NCBI GenBank assembly: GCA_003164305.1
Contig: PLSZ01000580.1
Location: 137 to 17,227 of the forward strand
Source: Acetobacteraceae bacterium
GTDB taxonomy: Bacteria > Pseudomonadota > Alphaproteobacteria > Acetobacterales > Acetobacteraceae
Direction: 5' to 3'
DNA length: 17,091 bases
The notes beneath the pieces were generated by a model, which worked only from the letters and a program-made list of their open reading frames with translations, did no database searches and was not told where the DNA came from. Made by a program: the position numbers and the translations under genes. Positions 6,970 to 14,522 of the stretch are shown here, piece after piece (within the stretch, counting starts at the first letter, position 1; each line of letters opens with the position of its first letter).

Positions 6970-8486
6970 GCGGGCTCTCTTGCGCGTTGACCCTGGCACA
7001 GCAGCGCCTCGGCCAGATCCACGAGGTCATCGGTCCAGCAGATTTCGGGGCGCGGCCGCGCCACGCCAAGCCCAGAGTCGGGCCGCCACGTCAGAACGCG
7101 CATCACCTGAGGCGTTGGGAACACACCCCGCCCGCCGATCGCGCCATCGATCGCGCCGTTTATCGCCGCCGATAGCGTGATCGCGCCGGAGGACGCACCG
7201 GACAGCGGCGGATAAAGCGTGATCGCGCCCTCTCCGTCCCCGGTCAGCGCGTTGCGGCGCAGATCGAGTTCCTCCGGCGTGGCACCGCCGATTGCTGCCG
7301 CGATCAACGCGGCGAGATCGGCGCAACGCGGTTCCTCCGGCGAGTCCAGCCGCGCGACCGCCGCCGCCATGTCGGGATCGGCGGCCCAGATGCCGATCGG
7401 AACCGCCCGCGCGAAGGGAGACGTCGCGGCGAGGTCGCCTCCCGCCACGACCCAATCGCGTACTGCCGCGTCCACCGCGTCGCGATCGTAGGCGGAATGG
7501 CCCAAAAGAGCGCGCGCCACGATCACCGCCAGTTCGGTTTCCGGTCCCAGATCGCCGCCGATCGCGAGGCCGAACAGGCAGCCGGCGGCACGATCCAGCA
7601 TCGCCTCTGGCACGGATCGCGGCCAGGTCAGCGTCACCCGAGGCTCCCGCCGCGGTTCCTGGCTGCCGCGCCAGGTGCGCGCCCGCAGTGCCTCCACCGC
7701 CTTGGGTGAGCCGCCGAAACACGCCGACGGCCGGCTTTCACCCAGATCGCTGTAGGTGACGGGAGTGCCGTCCTCGGCCAGCAGCACGCCGCCGGCCGCC
7801 ATCACCAAGGCATGCCCAGCGGCGATGTCCAGGGCATTGACGGGGCGCAGGGTGAGGGTGGCGATGCCGTCGCCGACGGCGATCCGCGCCAGACGGTAAG
7901 CGATCGACGGCAGCGGCATGAACCCCGCCGGAGCGCACGCTTTGCCGTGCCAGATCGGCCGCTGCCACGCGCCGTGATTGAGGAATACGACGTCTCCGGC
8001 GGCCAGGTCGCGCTCGCGCAGGTCGATGGTGACAGCTGTCCCGTCGCGGGTGATCGGTCGGCCCTCGGCCCATGCGATCAGATCCGGACCGTGGTCGGGG
8101 CTGGTGGGAGCATAGACGACGGCCAGGATCGGGGTGCCCTGGCACAGCAAGGCGACGGAGACGGCGCTGCCTCGCTTGCCCTCCAGGAAGGCGCGGGTGC
8201 CGTCATGCGGATCGACCACCCAGCAGTAGCCGTTGGCAAGGGGGCTATCGGGCGCCTCCAGGACGCCGGCTTCCTCGCCGACGAACCTTGCCGGGATCAG
8301 GGCGAGCAGCCGGTCCCGCAGCAGCATCTCGATCTCGTGGTCCAGTGGCGCGGTGACGTTGTCGCTGAACCGCGGCCCCTCCGGACGGGCGAATTCGGCG
8401 GCCACCAGATTGCCGGCCTCGACCGCGGCGTCGATCACGCGCGGGAGGATGGAGGCGGGGTCGATCGATGCTGGATCTGCTGGCAC
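6966..8486 (-). CDS. Inositol monophosphatase-family enzyme fused to a degenerate ADP-ribosylglycohydrolase-like domain
   Basis: 506 aa with a GTG start, supported by AGGA 6 nt upstream. Residues 1 to ~275 are an Mg-dependent IMPase/CysQ-type phosphatase: GEE (70-72), DPHDGTRAF (92-100) and LDIAAGH (219-225) supply Glu71, Asp92, Asp95 and Asp220, so this half should be active on a phosphomonoester (inositol phosphate, PAP or similar). After a linker, residues ~298-497 resemble ADP-ribosylglycohydrolases: DRAAGCLFGLAIGGDLG (298-314), TELAVIVARALL (317-328), AVPIGIWAADPD (361-372) and a C-terminal LSAAINGAIDGAIGG (438-452). The metal-binding acidic motifs of that family (the DDT box after the first helices and the GGDTD box before the last) are replaced by GPETE and SSGAIT, and a loop is deleted, so catalysis by this half is doubtful. 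The stop overlaps the oxygenase start as ATGA. Confidence 0.83.
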   Translation of the reverse strand: MPADPASIDPASILPRVIDAAVEAGNLVAAEFARPEGPRFSDNVTAPLDHEIEMLLRDRLLALIPARFVGEEAGVLEAPDSPLANGYCWVVDPHDGTRAFLEGKRGSAVSVALLCQGTPILAVVYAPTSPDHGPDLIAWAEGRPITRDGTAVTIDLRERDLAAGDVVFLNHGAWQRPIWHGKACAPAGFMPLPSIAYRLARIAVGDGIATLTLRPVNALDIAAGHALVMAAGGVLLAEDGTPVTYSDLGESRPSACFGGSPKAVEALRARTWRGSQEPRREPRVTLTWPRSVPEAMLDRAAGCLFGLAIGGDLGPETELAVIVARALLGHSAYDRDAVDAAVRDWVVAGGDLAATSPFARAVPIGIWAADPDMAAAVARLDSPEEPRCADLAALIAAAIGGATPEELDLRRNALTGDGEGAITLYPPLSGASSGAITLSAAINGAIDGAIGGRGVFPTPQVMRVLTWRPDSGLGVARPRPEICWTDDLVDLAEALLCQGQRAREPA

Positions 8487-8554
8487 GGTGTTTCCTGTCG
8501 ATGATTGTCCAATCTAGCGGCGGCGGCCGGGACGCGCTATCCGACCGGGCCGCC

Positions 8555-9730
8555 ATGGATACCAACGTCGCTCCTGCCTCCGGTCCGCTCTCCGCTTATC
8601 GCGCGATGGTCGCCGGTGGGGGACTGGCGCCCGATCCGTCCCAGCAATACGCCGCGAGCCGGTTGCAGACATTGTGGGACGCGTTGCGCGGCTACGATCC
8701 GGCCGCGTTACGGCGAAATTCGGGCGGCGGTTTGCTCGACCGGTTGCTCCGCCGCAGAACGCCGACGCCGCTCGCGCCGGAGGGCACACCGAAAGGGCTG
8801 TATTTGGTTGGCGAGGTTGGGCGCGGCAAGTCCATGCTGATGGACCTGTTCTTCGCCAGCGCCGAGGTCGCGCGCAAACAACGCATCCATTTCCATCGTT
8901 TCATGCAGACCTCCCATGCGCGCGTGTTCGCGTGGCGGCAGGCCAATCCGGACGGCAGCGATCCCATTCCGCCGCTGGCCGACACCATCGCGGCCGAGGC
9001 CTCCTTGCTCTGTTTCGACGAATTCCAGGTCAACGACATCGCCGACGCCATGATCCTCGGCCGGCTGTTCCAGGCGTTGTTCGCGCGTGGCGTGGTCGTG
9101 GTCGCGACCTCAAACGTCGCGCCGGACGATTTGTTCAAGAGCCAGCCGGGCCGCGACGCGTTCCTGCCGTTCATCGCGCTGATCAAACAACGGCTCGACG
9201 TCGTGATGATGGACACCGGCCGTGATTTCCGGCGGGAGCGGATGCGCGGCATTCGCACCTGGCATGTGCCGGCGGACGAGATGTCACGCCGCGCGCTGGA
9301 TGAGGCGTTCGACACGCTGACCGGCGGTGTGACGCCCGCGCCGGTCACGCTGACGGTGATGGGCCGCAAGTTGATGGTGCCCGCCGCGGCCGAGGGAGTC
9401 GCTCGGTTCGATTTTTCCACGTTGTGCGGGACGGCGTTGGGTCCGGGCGATTATCTCGCGATCGCGACGAATTTCCATACGCTGGTGCTGGATGGAATCC
9501 CCCGGCTGTCGCCGGACAATTACGATGTGGCGCGCCGGTTCATTAATTTGATCGACACGCTGTACGATGAACATGTGAAACTGATCGCCTCCGCCGACGC
9601 CACGCCGGACCAGCTTTACAGGCGCGGCGAGAATGCGAAGATGTTTGAACGCACCGCGTCGCGACTTGACGAAATGCAAAGCGAGGCCTGGCTGGAACAC
9701 GAACACGCGGCGTCTCAGGCGACCGATTGA
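8555..9730 (+). CDS. zapE: AFG1/ZapE family ATPase
   Basis: 391 aa, the normal length. Walker A GEVGRGKS (86-93), RIHFHRFM (110-117), Walker B LLCFDEFQV (151-159) and the ATSN sensor (184-187) are all present, as is FINLIDTLYDEHVKL near the C-terminus, the family's closing signature. Bacterial ZapE binds the divisome in an ATP-dependent way, and mitochondrial AFG1 acts in protein quality control. The start at MDTNVAPASGPLSAYRAMV is chosen because GPLSAYR is where family members begin; upstream in-frame starts at 8468 and 8501 would run into the divergent gene. The ribosome site is weak. It diverges from the phosphatase fusion across 68 bp. It has no operon partner here. Confidence 0.92.
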   Translation: MDTNVAPASGPLSAYRAMVAGGGLAPDPSQQYAASRLQTLWDALRGYDPAALRRNSGGGLLDRLLRRRTPTPLAPEGTPKGLYLVGEVGRGKSMLMDLFFASAEVARKQRIHFHRFMQTSHARVFAWRQANPDGSDPIPPLADTIAAEASLLCFDEFQVNDIADAMILGRLFQALFARGVVVVATSNVAPDDLFKSQPGRDAFLPFIALIKQRLDVVMMDTGRDFRRERMRGIRTWHVPADEMSRRALDEAFDTLTGGVTPAPVTLTVMGRKLMVPAAAEGVARFDFSTLCGTALGPGDYLAIATNFHTLVLDGIPRLSPDNYDVARRFINLIDTLYDEHVKLIASADATPDQLYRRGENAKMFERTASRLDEMQSEAWLEHEHAASQATD

Positions 9731-9747
9731 AACGTGCCGCCTCCGTC

Positions 9748-9770
9748 ATGGTCGGGCTCGACCCGGCCAT
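9748..9770. repeat. REP-like palindrome, copy 5
   Basis: ATGGTCGGG and CCCGGCCAT pair as a 9-bp stem with one T-G wobble around CTCGA, 17 nt after the zapE stop codon. It is preceded by GTC as in copies 1 and 3. The position fits a 3'-end hairpin for zapE mRNA. Confidence 0.78.
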
Positions 9771-9869
9771 CTGTCGAGGCACGGCGGCGACAGATCATCG
9801 GGTCAGTTGTGCAGCCCGAAACGTTGGTAACACTTAAGACCGGGAACCTGGGTAACAATTTTCTTGTTT

Positions 9870-9911
9870 TGTGCCTCCTTTACTGGCCCTTGGGCCAGTA
9901 AAGGAGGCACA
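9870..9911. repeat. Perfect 20-bp palindrome with 2-nt loop
   Basis: TGTGCCTCCTTTACTGGCCC at 9870-9889 is exactly reverse-complemented at 9892-9911, with only TT between. It is AT/GC-mixed, unlike the GC-rich REP hairpins, and unrelated to them. It is preceded on the plus strand by TTTTCTTGTTT but not followed by a T-run on either strand, so it is not a canonical terminator. It lies between the transposase remnant's stop and the IS-end-like sequence, so it may be part of that element or a small nested insertion. Confidence 0.9.
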
Positions 9912-9958
9912 TTCGCGCCCGGTTCCCACCCGGGGGCGTCCTCCGCCCCGTCATTTCG

Positions 9959-10135
9959 TTACGTGACGTTATACAAGGGCGTCCGAGCCAGCCCGCACCG
10001 GCGCAACTCGCCGTTCTCGTCCGTCAGGATCGCCAGGTCAAAGCAGCGGAACCGCACCGCCCAATCGCCATCGTCGCGACGCGCCACACCAACGGTCTCG
10101 CCCACAAGCGCCTTCGACAAATGCACCGTGTCCAA
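9959..10135 (-). pseudogene. Transposase C-terminal fragment (IS481/IS3-type integrase tail)
   Basis: About 58 residues starting LDTVHLSKALVGETVGVARR and ending at TAA. The pattern hydrophobic-SKAL-GE-VG followed by DDGDWAVRF and LAILTDENGELRR matches the small beta-barrel that closes many IS481-type transposases. The upstream catalytic DDE domain is absent: beyond about 10135 the same strand reads no transposase, and the plus strand reads an acetyltransferase tail instead. It is a broken leftover and not expected to make a functional protein. Assignment to the exact IS family is uncertain. Confidence 0.6.
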
Positions 10136-10183
10136 AGACCTGGGCATTACCCCCGAAACCGTCGCCGCCTCGCTCACAACGCA

Positions 10184-10345
10184 CCGCCGTGGCTGGGCGC
10201 GGAGGCCGCCGGCCGCTTCTACGAACGCGCCGGCTGGCACCTGACCGGGATAGACGCCATCGGAGAACTCCGCTTCGAACTCGCCCGCGACCCGCTCACG
10301 CCGCCGCGGCCAGCACCATCCGGGACGCCTTCTCCCCGATCATGA
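10184..10345 (+). pseudogene. GNAT acetyltransferase C-terminal fragment
   Basis: The plus frame reads PPWLGAEAAGRFYERAGWHL followed by TGIDAIGELRFELARD. The segment AAGRFYERAGW is the hallmark last helix and strand of GNAT N-acetyltransferases (A-x-x-FYE-x-xGW). Nothing upstream in any plus frame gives the acetyl-CoA loop (Q/RxxGxG/A), and the DNA there is transposase remnant, so the 5' part has been lost. Its stop lies 50 nt inside the convergent GMC oxidoreductase gene. Confidence 0.6.
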
Positions 10346-11897
10346 TCGACGGCGCGTTGGTGTTGCCCGACGTCAATGTCGGCATGATCGAGGCATCCGC
10401 GACCCGCAGCCCCTCCATCCCATGCACCCGCAACTGGTCGTCGACCACCGCCATCGGGTCCGAGCCCATCTTGCACGTGCCCACCGGATGATAGGTGGTT
10501 TCCGCGTTTTTCCTGACCCAATCGAGCAACTCGTCATCCGAACGGATATTCACTCCGGGAGCCATTTCATCGGTGGCGATATCGCGCATCGACGGCGCCG
10601 TCATGATCCGCCGTGTGATCCGCATCGCCTCCAGCGTCACCTCCCGGTCCAGTTGCGCGGTCAGGAAGTTGAAACGAATCGCCGGCTGCGCGCGCGGCTC
10701 CTTCGAAGCGACATGAATGCTGCCCGTGCTCTCCGAGCGCAGGATGTTCATGATCGCGGTGATGCCGGACTGTTTCGCCAGCTTGAAGTTCGTATCGGCC
10801 AGGAAAGGAATCCAGGAAATCGCCGCGTCCGGCGCGTCCAATCCCGCGCGCGTGCGAATATAGGCCCGGATTGGCGAAGCCGGCAGGCCCAGTAAGCCTT
10901 TTTGCGTCAGCCCATATTTCAGCGCCTGCCACACCAGACCCAGCCCGCGCCCCTTATCGTTATACGTCATCCCCAACGACCGCGGCACGCTCCATTTCAT
11001 CCTGGGAGAGAAATGATCGCGCAAATTCTCGCCGACGCCTTTCAGTTCGTGGCGCACCTCGATGCCGGCGCTCTTTAACAATTCCGGCTGACCGATCCCG
11101 GACAATTCCAGCAGTTGCGGGGAGTTGATCGAGCCGCCACTGACGATCACCTCGCGGGCCGCGCGCGCTTCCACCGTCTGGCCATTGAGGTTGTAACGCA
11201 CGCCGACGCAGCGGTTTCCTTCAATCAGCAGACACTCCGTCAACGCGTTGGCCTGAATTTTCAGGTTCGGCCGCCCGCGCGCCGGATCGAGGTAGCAATA
11301 CGCGGTGCTCATGCGGCGGCCCTTGCGAATGGTCGCCTGAGTCATCCCGATACCGTCCTGCGCCGCGCCGTTATAGTCTTTGGTGTATTTAATTCCGACC
11401 TCGCCAGCCGCTTTGATCAGCGCATCGTAAATCGGTCCGCTCTCATTACTTTCGGTGACTTTCAACGGTCCCTGGCGCCCGCGATATTCGTCGTCCGCGT
11501 CGCCCTGGTAGCTTTCCATGTCGCGGAAAATCGGCAGCACATCTCGAAAGCTCCAGCCGCGATTGCCGAGTTGCGCCCATTGATCGTAGTCGTGGGCCTG
11601 ACCGCGCACGAACACCATGCCGTTGATGGAGGAGGAGCCGCCCAACAGCTTCCCGCGTGGGATGGGAATGCGGCGCTGACCGGTGCCGGCGTCGGGCTCC
11701 GACGAATACAGCCAGTTGGCGGCCGGGTTTTCGATCAGCTTCGCGAAGCCGACCGGAATGCGCGACCACGGATGGCTCTCCCGCCCGGCTTCCAGGACCA
11801 GCACGCGGAACCGCGCATCGGCGCTCAGCCGGTTCGCGAGGACCGACCCAGCCGAGCCGGCGCCCACCACGATGTAATCGAAACTCTGGCTTTCCAT
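10296..11897 (-). CDS. GMC family FAD-dependent oxidoreductase (choline/alcohol dehydrogenase-like)
   Basis: 533 aa, the usual length. The FAD dinucleotide motif VGAGSAG is at 11-17 with VLEAGRE (34-40) closing the ADP-binding unit. GMC signature 1, PRGKLLGGSSSINGM, is at 80-94, and signature 2, GSINSPQLLELSGIG, at 255-269. The catalytic pair His470 (TYHPVGTCKMG) and Asn514 (GNTNAP) is intact, so the enzyme should oxidise an alcohol, with electrons passing to FAD and then to an acceptor or oxygen. The substrate is open: choline-dehydrogenase-like members act on many primary alcohols, and no betaine aldehyde dehydrogenase or BetI regulator is adjacent. There is no signal peptide. GGGGGA precedes the ATG. 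It diverges from the M48 protease gene. Confidence 0.93.
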   Translation of the reverse strand: MESQSFDYIVVGAGSAGSVLANRLSADARFRVLVLEAGRESHPWSRIPVGFAKLIENPAANWLYSSEPDAGTGQRRIPIPRGKLLGGSSSINGMVFVRGQAHDYDQWAQLGNRGWSFRDVLPIFRDMESYQGDADDEYRGRQGPLKVTESNESGPIYDALIKAAGEVGIKYTKDYNGAAQDGIGMTQATIRKGRRMSTAYCYLDPARGRPNLKIQANALTECLLIEGNRCVGVRYNLNGQTVEARAAREVIVSGGSINSPQLLELSGIGQPELLKSAGIEVRHELKGVGENLRDHFSPRMKWSVPRSLGMTYNDKGRGLGLVWQALKYGLTQKGLLGLPASPIRAYIRTRAGLDAPDAAISWIPFLADTNFKLAKQSGITAIMNILRSESTGSIHVASKEPRAQPAIRFNFLTAQLDREVTLEAMRITRRIMTAPSMRDIATDEMAPGVNIRSDDELLDWVRKNAETTYHPVGTCKMGSDPMAVVDDQLRVHGMEGLRVADASIMPTLTSGNTNAPSIMIGEKASRMVLAAAA

Positions 11898-12021
11898 GCG
11901 ATTTCCCCCAACGCCGCGTTGCCCCGATCGTCCCGCGCCCTGGGGCGAACCGCAAGGCCCGCGCCGGCCGTCAGGTCCAGGCGTCAGATCAGGCGGTGAA
12001 AGTGAACGCCCCCATAAGCAT

Positions 12022-12048
12022 CAGGATACGCCCCAGGCGCTTATCCTG
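12022..12048. repeat. Bulged hairpin between divergent GMC and M48 genes
   Basis: CAGGATA and TATCCTG close an inner CGCC/GGCG stem with loop CCA and a 2-nt bulge, 11 bp in total. It lies in the 252-bp divergent gap, where an operator or 5'-leader hairpin is possible; there is no T-tract. Confidence 0.4.
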
Positions 12049-12149
12049 AGCCAGGGGGATTACAATTGACGAGGCCCAGGCCCAGGTCGTTGATGTGAAC
12101 GGGTCCGAGGCGGCTTGCGGTGCCGCCGAGCGACCGGAGTGAGTTTGCC

Positions 12150-13415
12150 ATGCCGATCCTGCTGCTCGCCTTTATCGTGACGTCGATCCTCTGGACCGCG
12201 CTGTCGCTCTGGCTGGCGTCGCGCCAATCGGCCTGCGTCCGCCGACACCGGGATGCCGTGCCGGCCGATTTCGCCGGGATCGTCACCCTGGAGGAGCATC
12301 GCAAGGCCGCCGACTACACCGTCGCGCATGAACGGTTGGACACCGTGCGCGCCATCGTGGACCTCGCGATCACCCTGGCCTGGGTGCTCGGCGGCATCAA
12401 CCTCCTCTACGGGGCGCTCGTGCCGCTGATACCGGGACCTCTGGTCCTCGGCGTCGCGTTCCTGCTGGCGTTTTCCGGCGTCGGCGCGCTGCTGTCGCTG
12501 CCGTTCGACATCTATGAAACCTTCGCGCTGGAGCAGAAATTCGGCTTCAACCGCACCACCCCCCTCACGTTCCTCTCCGACCACATCAAACATTGGGCCA
12601 TCGCGCTTTGCATCGCGGTGCCGCTGCTGTTCGCCTGTCTTTGGGCCATGCGAAACCTCGCCGGGCTGTGGTGGCTGTGGACCTGGTTCGGCGTGCTGGC
12701 GCTGATGTTCGCGGCGCCGTCCATCTATGTCCGGCTGATCGCGCCGCGCTTCAACACGTTCACGCCGTTGCGCGACGACCTGCGGTCGCGGATCGAGACG
12801 CTGCTGCGCCAGTGCGGCTTCCGTCCGTCCGGCCTGTTCAGCATGGACGCGTCGAAGCGGTCGGCGCACGGCAATGCGTATTTCATCGGCTTCGGCAACA
12901 CTAAGCGCGTCGTTCTGTTCGATACCCTGATCGAAGGCAGCACACCGGAAGAGATCGAGGCGGTGGTGGCGCACGAGCTCGGTCACTACCGGCACGGCCA
13001 TGTTCTGTTCGGCCTGGTGCGCGGCGCGGCGATCACGTTCGTCGTGCTGGCCGCCTTTGGCTGGCTGACCAAACAGCCGTGGCTGCTGCCGTCGTTCGGC
13101 ATCCCGTATCACGACGACGCGCTGGCGTTGCTGGCGTGTCTGCTGTTGAACGCGATGGTCGCTCCATTGCTGGCGCCGATCGGCAACTGGATCTCCAGGC
13201 GCAACGAGTTTCAGGCGGACGATTATGCCCGCCGTCACGTCGCCGCCGCGCCGATGATCAGCGCGTTGTTGAAACTGTCGCGCGACAACGCATCAACCCT
13301 GACGCCCGACCCGGTGTACGCGCTGGTACATTACTCGCATCCCCCGGTGCCAATTCGGATCCAGCATTTGCATGACGCCGAAGCGCGGGACGGCGCGGCC
13401 GCCGTTGCCGCGTGA
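12150..13415 (+). CDS. M48 family membrane metalloprotease, Ste24/CAAX-protease-1 type
   Basis: 421 aa. The zinc motif HELGH is at 275-279 and the third ligand Glu353 lies in RRNEFQADDYA (350-360), with YSHPPVPIR (395-403) as the C-terminal family mark. Several membrane segments are visible: residues 2-22, ~72-92, ~96-118, ~147-166, ~172-194, ~291-308 and ~325-345; the seven-helix layout and the N-terminal M48_N-like segment FDIYETFALEQKFGFNRTT (119-137) point to Ste24 rather than to the shorter HtpX. Ste24 homologues in bacteria are thought to degrade misfolded or clogged membrane proteins. The ATG at 12150 has GGAGTGAG about 7 nt upstream; the GTG at 12120 has no such site. Confidence 0.93.
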   Translation: MPILLLAFIVTSILWTALSLWLASRQSACVRRHRDAVPADFAGIVTLEEHRKAADYTVAHERLDTVRAIVDLAITLAWVLGGINLLYGALVPLIPGPLVLGVAFLLAFSGVGALLSLPFDIYETFALEQKFGFNRTTPLTFLSDHIKHWAIALCIAVPLLFACLWAMRNLAGLWWLWTWFGVLALMFAAPSIYVRLIAPRFNTFTPLRDDLRSRIETLLRQCGFRPSGLFSMDASKRSAHGNAYFIGFGNTKRVVLFDTLIEGSTPEEIEAVVAHELGHYRHGHVLFGLVRGAAITFVVLAAFGWLTKQPWLLPSFGIPYHDDALALLACLLLNAMVAPLLAPIGNWISRRNEFQADDYARRHVAAAPMISALLKLSRDNASTLTPDPVYALVHYSHPPVPIRIQHLHDAEARDGAAAVAA

Positions 13416-13502
13416 GGTGATGTCTGGCGTTACGCGGTCGCCTATCGGCGGATGTCACAATTCGTAGCTTGTCGGCGTTTCCATAAATTGCTCGGTTGTC
13501 GC

Positions 13503-13529
13503 ACGGACATTGGTCCGTCGATCTTTTTT
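13503..13529 (+). terminator. Possible weak intrinsic terminator after the M48 protease gene
   Basis: ACGGAC (13503-13508) and GTCCGT (13513-13518) form a 6-bp stem with loop ATTG, followed after five bases by a run of six T (13524-13529). It lies 87 nt beyond the protease stop and 31 nt before the sulfotransferase start. The stem is short and the T-run is set back, so it may be only partial. Confidence 0.4.
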
Positions 13530-13559
13530 GATTTTCGGCAGGAAAAAGCAAGCAGACGC

Positions 13560-14522
13560 ATGGACGAACCTGAACTGCTCGCACCGGTGGATTCAAGCAG
13601 TCAATCGCGCGCCGAGGCAACGTCGGCGGCCACGCCATCGACGTTCGCGGGCTGGCAAGAGGATGTTCGGAATTTCCTCGCCAAGGATTTGTTTTTCGTC
13701 GGGTCGTTTCCGAAGTCGGGCTCGACCTGGCTGCAGGTCATGTTGAACGCGCATCCGGACATCGCCTGTCACGGCGAAGGCCATTTTTTCGACCATCTTT
13801 GGCCGCTGCTGGAAGACGCGCTGAAAAAGCACAACGGGCTGATCGACCTGAAAAACAAGACGATCTTTGAGGAATTCCAGCCGTTTCCCCGCTTCGACCG
13901 CGAGCATTTCAACTTCCTGATGGCGTCCGCGATGGCGTTGTTGCTGAGCCGTTACAAGGATGCGCGGAACAAGCGCGTGGTGGGCGAAAAGACGCCAAAC
14001 AACCTGTTGCACCTCATGCAGCTCGAGTCGGTGTTTCCGCGGGCGAAGTTCGTGCAGGTCGTACGCGATGGACGCGACTGCGCTGTCTCCGCCTGGTTCC
14101 ACAATCAACGCACCAATCCGGAGGAACTGCTTCGTCGGCATGAAACCTTCGCGCGATTCTCCGAGCATATCGCGAGCATCTGGTCCGCCAACGTGGAGAT
14201 TGGGCTGCGTTTCAGCGCCAGCCGTCCCGACCGTTGCCTGGTCATCCGCTATGAGGATTTGTGCCGCGATCCCGGGACAACGTTGCGCGCGCTGTTCCGG
14301 TTTCTGGCGGTCGATACCGGAGACGCGCTGGTGCACCGCTGCGTCACCGAGGGCCGGTTCGAAAGGATGAGCGGCGGACGGTCAGCCGGCGTGGAAGATC
14401 GTGGCTCATTCCTGCGCCGCGGTGTGTCCGGGGACTGGCGCAACCATTTCACCATCCGGTCCAACCGCGCGTTCTTCGGTATCGCCGGCGCGGTGATGGG
14501 ACGCATGGGCTATCATCGCTGA
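13560..14522 (+). CDS. PAPS-dependent sulfotransferase family protein
   Basis: 320 aa from the ATG at 13560. The 5'-phosphosulfate loop is FFVGSFPKSGSTWLQVML (45-62), the 3'-phosphate site is FVQVVRDGRDCAVSAWFH (164-181), RYEDLCRDP is at 230-238, and the C-terminal FLRRGVSGDWRNHFT (284-298) is the RxGxxGDWxNxFT element that contacts PAPS. It would move sulfate from PAPS to a hydroxyl on a lipid, glycan or small molecule. The first ~33 residues are Ser/Ala-rich and unstructured. The nearest AGGA is 16 nt before the ATG, unusually far; an in-frame ATG at 13452 would add 36 residues crossing the putative terminator and is less likely. No sulfate-activation genes are nearby. The gene's last 21 nt, stop included, are duplicated just downstream. 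Confidence 0.9.
   Translation: MDEPELLAPVDSSSQSRAEATSAATPSTFAGWQEDVRNFLAKDLFFVGSFPKSGSTWLQVMLNAHPDIACHGEGHFFDHLWPLLEDALKKHNGLIDLKNKTIFEEFQPFPRFDREHFNFLMASAMALLLSRYKDARNKRVVGEKTPNNLLHLMQLESVFPRAKFVQVVRDGRDCAVSAWFHNQRTNPEELLRRHETFARFSEHIASIWSANVEIGLRFSASRPDRCLVIRYEDLCRDPGTTLRALFRFLAVDTGDALVHRCVTEGRFERMSGGRSAGVEDRGSFLRRGVSGDWRNHFTIRSNRAFFGIAGAVMGRMGYHR

Larger units (their letters stand above)
9826..10135 (-). mobile_element. Decayed insertion sequence end, IS481-like (remnant)
   Basis: This combines a transposase C-terminal fragment (9959-10135) with, downstream of it on the same strand, sequence reading TGTTACCCAGGTTCCCGGTC followed by a second TGTTACC. Paired TGTTACC blocks of this kind are typical, from memory, of ends near IS481-type elements. 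No left part, no DDE core and no matching far end are present, so only one end of the element survives. Family assignment is tentative. Confidence 0.5.
9731..10295. other. Gene-poor scrap region between convergent zapE and GMC oxidoreductase
   Basis: These 565 bp hold no intact gene. In order they contain a REP-like hairpin, IS-end-like sequence with two GGTAACA copies, a near-perfect 20-bp palindrome, the end of a transposase reading on the minus strand and the end of an acetyltransferase reading on the plus strand. The mix suggests repeated insertion and decay. Confidence 0.75.

Noticed and set aside
8503..8514. GATTG-TC-CAATC mini-palindrome between the divergent phosphatase fusion and zapE as an operator
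   Set aside because: At 5 bp per arm it is short enough to occur by chance, and no second copy or regulator was seen.
11115..11999. A 294-codon plus-strand frame opposite the GMC oxidoreductase
   Set aside because: It is antisense to a gene with both GMC signatures and shows no domain of its own.
12060..13238. A 392-codon open frame on the minus strand opposite the M48 protease
   Set aside because: It is Gln/Arg/Glu/Asp-rich low-complexity translation, antisense to a gene with full catalytic motifs; such frames are common shadows in GC-rich DNA.
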